In this document: positions 7,681 to 10,000 of the stretch, piece by piece
Position numbering within the stretch: position 1 is the first letter of the stretch
Layout of the letters: each line of letters opens with the position of its first letter
Program-made: the position numbers and the translations under genes
Notes under the pieces: generated by a model
The model's input: only the letters and a program-made list of their open reading frames with translations
Database searches by the model: none
What the model was told of the DNA's origin: nothing
Assembly: GCA_030674155.1 (NCBI GenBank)
Contig: CM060342.1
Coordinates: forward strand, 6,014,164-6,024,163
Direction of reading: 5' to 3'
From: Stramonita haemastoma
Taxonomy: Eukaryota; Mollusca; Gastropoda; Neogastropoda; Muricidae
DNA: 10,000 nucleotides

Positions 7681-8186
7681 TTTTCTCTGCTTTAAAAACA
7701 AAACAAAACATTCTTTTAAAAATCCTGTTATTGTTTTTCTTTATTCTGTTCCTTTGCTTTTTTTTTTTTTATCCCGGTATTGTTCCTTTTATTGTTTCTT
7801 TCATCCATTTATTGTTTGTAAACTTTTGCTTTTACATTATACAGTATTCAATCCAGAACTTCATTTTCTATTGCTTCCAAGCAAACGAACTATTGAAGTC
7901 AGTTTAAAAGATTTGTTATTTGGGCAACTCTTAAGCAATCAATTATCCCCCCCCCCCCCCCCCCCCCCCAATGGAACGATCAAAAAAGGAGAAAAAAATC
8001 AACATAAAAGAAAGAATTAAAGCCTAAGCCCACACATCCTTTAAAATAATTGTTTTGTGAAGTTATAGGACAATTAAACCAAGTAAAATACGTCCATCCT
8101 TTTTTCGGATAAAGAAAAGAAAGCATCAGATTTATTCTGGCAATAGAAAATCGTCAGTTTCACTACTATCACAATATCCATACATA
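7681..8186. other. AT-rich unassigned sequence containing poly-C
   Basis: T-rich to AT-rich DNA with one run of 23 C at 7947-7969. A 172-residue plus-strand frame (7502-8020) crosses it but is Phe/Leu/Ser-rich homopolymer-like translation and then poly-Pro from the C run, so it is not called as a gene. Confidence 0.5.
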
Positions 8187-8200
8187 CTGTATATATCATA
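8187..8200. repeat. left target-site duplication of the 8201-8490 SINE
   Basis: CTGTATATATCATA here matches CTGTATATCATA at 8491-8502. The only difference is one AT dinucleotide, which readily slips. Confidence 0.75.
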
Positions 8201-8490
8201 GCCGCCGCTGTAGTCTAGTGGTTAGGGCGTTGGACTCGTAATCTAAAGGTTGCGAGTTCGATCCCAGCTTTCGGCTATGGCGTTGTGCCCTTGGAAAAGG
8301 CACTTTACGGCTATTTTCTCACCCCACCCAGGTGTAAAAGGGGTACCAACCTTGTGTTGGGGGTTAACCCTGCGATAGACTGGCGTCCTATCCAGGGGGG
8401 AGTCTATGACTCTCAGTCGCTTAACGCCACAGAAACCGGGATAAGCACCGGCCTGATGAGCCTTAGGCTCGGGACAGACTTCAACTTCAA
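8201..8490 (+). mobile_element. tRNA-derived SINE (Meta-/V-SINE-like body)
   Basis: The head (8201-8275) is tRNA-like, with an A-box TAGTCTAGTGG (8211-8221) and a B-box around GAGTTCGATCC (8254-8264). The anticodon arm TTGGA-CTCGTAA-TCTAA pairs over five positions and shows a CGT anticodon, suggesting a Thr-tRNA-type ancestor. The acceptor and T stems do not pair well, so it is not a functional tRNA. The body contains blocks I recognise from widespread marine invertebrate SINEs: GTTGTGCCCTTGG, AAGGCACTTTAC, CACCCAGGTGTAAA, CTATCCAGGGGGGAGT, and ACCGGCCTGATGAGCC. It ends in a short ACTTCAA repeat. A 12-14 bp duplication (8187-8200 and 8491-8502) precisely bounds the element, so the copy is complete and fairly young. 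The family name is from memory and should be checked. Confidence 0.85.
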
Positions 8491-8502
8491 CTGTATATCA
8501 TA
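8491..8502. repeat. right target-site duplication of the 8201-8490 SINE
   Basis: CTGTATATCATA partners the 14-base version at 8187-8200 and fixes the 3' end of the element at 8490. Confidence 0.75.
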
Positions 8503-8533
8503 CTTAAGATTAAATGAAGCAGATGCAGCACGT

Positions 8534-9024
8534 GACGAGATAGCTCAGTGGTCAGAGCGCTCGTCTCTCCTAGCTATGTTGAAGCGGTTTTGAGCTGCTT
8601 ATCTCTTGGGTGTCTTCAGTACAGTCCCCCAGTTCACCCAGCTGTAAAAGGTACCTACCCTGTTTGGGGTCAGGGAAGGTAAAGCAGCGAGGGAGAGGAG
8701 ATGGGCGCCGCCCTCAAGAAGCTGGCTCCTGGAGAAGCTGAGGTCTCGGACACCTCGCTCCCCAACATCAGTGCTGACTCCACTCTCCCCAAAAGTCTTT
8801 CGGACGAGACTAAAAACCGACGCCCCGTGTGCGAACGCACGCAGAACATCTTGCGCCCACGTTAAAATCCTGTTCCGCTTTTCGTGAGAGTAGGCCATTG
8901 TTTGCCGGTGGGACCAGATGACAAGATTGACAAAACTGCATACACACGGGGACTGGGTGTAAAAAAGCACATGAGTGCTTATTCCATTATCCTCGATATA
9001 AAATAATAGATAAATGAAAATAAA
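8534..9024 (+). mobile_element. long SINE, second family, near full length
   Basis: The tRNA-like start has TAGCTCAGTGGTCAGAGC at 8541-8558. The region where the 4100-4381 copy has a 5S-like segment (about 8572-8610 here) is eroded. The body includes CCCAGTTCACCCAGCTGTAAA-type sequence, GGAGATGGGCGCC (8697-8709) and CTCGCTCCCC. The 3' module (8886-9001) is shared with 6936-7155 and 2541-2590: TAGGCCATTG, CTGCATACACAC, GCACATGAGTGCTTATTCC and TCCTCGATATAAA. It ends in an A/T-rich tail with AATAATAGATAAATGAAAATAA character. At about 490 bp it is long for a SINE. No clear target-site duplication was found; a partial AAATGAA match (8512 and 9012) is too short to rely on. Frames reading through it on either strand are not genes. 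Confidence 0.8.
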
Positions 9025-9180
9025 CGACCACATAGCTTAGGGGAACACCTTCATAATAATCTTTATTTTCACTATGCCCACAAACGAACAAAAATGAGCA
9101 CTCTGAGACATTTCTGAGACAGAAAATTCGTTATAGAAGTTTTGTCCGTTAGGACATATCAAATGAAAAACAAACTATGA
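9025..9180. other. unassigned AT-rich sequence
   Basis: Nothing recognised. It separates the SINE from the tandem repeat. Confidence 0.4.
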
Positions 9181-9400
9181 TACCTAGCAACTTTCTGAAA
9201 GATTTTTTTTATTCTCTAGAATTTTTTTCTTTGTTTTTCTTGTTTTTGTTTTATTAACATGAGTTTTAGATTGATTTTTTTTTCAAATGATGGAACTCTT
9301 TACCTTGCTCTTCCTGAAAAGCTTTTACTCTCTAGAATTTTTTTAATGTTTTATATTGATCTTTTCTTCACATGATGAATCTTTACCTAGCTCTTTCTGA

Positions 9401-9402
<2 letters not shown>
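9181..9402. repeat. short degenerate tandem repeat, two units plus a partial
   Basis: Units begin TACCT[A/T]GC and continue with TTTCTGAA or close variants at 9181, 9301 and 9384. Inside the two longer units, CTCTAGAATTTTTTT and GATTTTTT/ATCTTTTC then ACATGATG or AAATGATG recur in order. Unit lengths are 120 and 83 bp, the difference lying in T-rich spacers. Confidence 0.75.
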
Positions 9403-9455
<53 letters not shown>

Positions 9456-9466
9456 TACACACACAT

Positions 9467-9512
<46 letters not shown>

Positions 9513-9530
9513 ACATATATATGTGTGTGT
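9402..9530. repeat. (GATA)n-(CA)n-(TA)n-(TG)n compound microsatellite
   Basis: About 13 perfect GATA units (9402-9454) are followed by CA (to 9485), TA (9485-9508) and a short TG run (9522-9531). It adjoins the LINE tail. Confidence 0.95.
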
Positions 9531-9532
9531 GT

Positions 9533-9596
9533 AACAACAATAACAACAACAACAATAACAATAACAACAATAACAATAACAACAATAACAATAACT
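9533..9596 (-). repeat. (TTATTG)n-type 3' tail of the LINE
   Basis: On the plus strand this is AACAAC/AATAAC repeats. Read on the minus strand it directly follows the AATAAA at 9602-9597, as expected for a non-LTR element 3' terminal repeat. Confidence 0.8.
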
Positions 9597-9653
9597 TTTA
9601 TTCAGTTTTTGCAGGCCATATAGCCCATAGGATTAACATTTAAACATGTACTT
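9597..9653 (-). terminator. LINE 3' UTR with AATAAA
   Basis: After the ORF stop, about 57 bp of untranslated sequence contains GGGCTATATGGCCTGC, which can form a small stem, and then ACTGAATAAAAG. This resembles the short structured 3' ends of invertebrate CR1/L2/Jockey-like LINEs. Confidence 0.5.
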
Positions 9654-10000
9654 TCATGTATGGTGAACATCACTACTTCTGATATCTAAGCATTTAGTAA
9701 GAAATAATCCAACTTTAAACATCAAACTAGGTCTAGTGCACATACAAAGAAGCTGAACTTTAAGAGTCGATGGAAATCTGCAGTAATACAAAGGAATACA
9801 TTTTCTTCGTAGCACAGCATATTTAGGGCATACAAGCAAAAAGTGACATACATCTTCAATTTGTTGACCATCACACTGTGAGCAGAATGGATCGGTAATT
9901 GGTTTACCATAACGTGAAATTCCATTTAAAGGCAATCTGTTTGACCTTAGTAAACATATAGCTCTACGATATTCTAAAGATTCCACTTTACATACATAGC
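9654..10000 (-). CDS. LINE reverse-transcriptase ORF, C-terminal end, runs off window
   Basis: This minus-strand frame is open from the window edge to a TGA at 9654-9656 (115 codons in view). An apparent start at 9984-9986 is only an internal GTG; the frame continues upstream as YVCKV and must extend beyond 10000. It encodes the post-RT C-terminal region of a non-LTR retrotransposon. Counting from that Val/Met, residues 1-34 contain an Arg/Leu-rich stretch with RSNRLPLNG, then a zinc-binding-like C-x2-C-x9-H-x4-C module (Cys35, Cys38, His48, Cys53) reading CSQCDG, IEDVCHFLLVCPKY and VLRRKC. The E-D-x-x-H-F-L-L-x-C-P-x-Y signature is very common at the end of LINE ORF2 in invertebrates. The protein stops about 57 residues later, and a short 3' UTR and (TTATTG)n tail follow. 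No frameshift or stop is seen in this part, so the copy may be recent. Whether an intact RT lies upstream cannot be seen. Confidence 0.85.
   Translation of the reverse strand, partial: YVCKVESLEYRRAICLLRSNRLPLNGISRYGKPITDPFCSQCDGQQIEDVCHFLLVCPKYAVLRRKCIPLYYCRFPSTLKVQLLCMCTRPSLMFKVGLFLTKCLDIRSSDVHHT

Noticed and set aside
7502..8020. 172-residue plus-strand frame rich in Phe, Leu and Ser, resembling a membrane protein
   Set aside because: Hydrophobic residues come from TTTC-type repeats and the Pro run from 23 C. There is no family similarity or promoter.
8201..8275. tRNA-Thr (CGT) gene
   Set aside because: The anticodon arm and A/B boxes are good, but the acceptor and T stems do not pair, and the sequence continues into a SINE body bounded by a target-site duplication.
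8285..8593. 102-residue plus-strand frame with non-repetitive composition
   Set aside because: It runs through the body of one SINE, across the target-site duplication and into the head of the next.
8599..9033. 144-residue minus-strand frame
   Set aside because: It is antisense to the long SINE and shows no known protein features.

Overview
The window looks like intergenic and intronic DNA from a repeat-rich invertebrate genome. A mollusc, perhaps a gastropod, is my best guess. The evidence is tRNA-derived SINEs whose internal blocks resemble those I know from mollusc and other marine invertebrate genomes, LINE 3' ends with microsatellite tails, very long (CT)n, (CA)n, (CTGT)n and (CTAT)n tracts, and a TATA promoter followed by a short exon ending in a GTAAGT donor. 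There are no operons, Shine-Dalgarno sites or long uninterrupted genes. The species call is inference.

Layout. 1-360 is a (CA)n/(CG)n tract, single-copy-looking sequence and a poly-C tract. 361-607 is unassigned. 608-3801 is one degenerate tandem satellite with a monomer of about 47 bp. It is broken by at least four foreign blocks: a LINE 3' end with an unplaced repeat (661-1090), an unknown 0.3 kb block starting in a 19-G run (2092-2390), a 50 bp SINE 3' end (2541-2590), and a 0.34 kb block that may be a decayed SINE (3413-3748). 3802-4098 is AT-rich and unassigned. 4100-4381 is a minus-strand SINE whose head combines a tRNA-like piece and a 5S-rRNA-like piece. 4382-4612 is unassigned. 4613-5430 is a dense cluster of simple repeats, and 5604-5720 is a long (CT)n.

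The only credible host gene signal is at 5860-5997 on the plus strand. It has a TATA box flanked by CRE-like inverted half-sites, a 5' UTR of about 60 bp, an ATG in good context, six codons (MSSEQS) and a GTAAGT donor. The presumed intron runs right with a G-quadruplex-prone stretch (6036-6086), a three-copy T/G-rich repeat (6164-6650), (CTGT)n/(CT)n (6677-6928), a truncated SINE (6936-7155) and T-rich (TTTC)n DNA. No second exon could be recognised.

The right end holds two adjacent plus-strand SINEs. The one at 8201-8490 has a convincing target-site duplication. The one at 8534-9024 is a longer copy of the family also seen at 4100-4381, 6936-7155 and 2541-2590. They are followed by a short tandem repeat (9181-9402), (GATA)n/(CA)n/(TA)n, and on the minus strand the C-terminal end of a LINE reverse-transcriptase ORF with a (TTATTG)n tail, which runs off the window edge. 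Apart from the putative exon, the recognisable coding sequence is retrotransposon debris.
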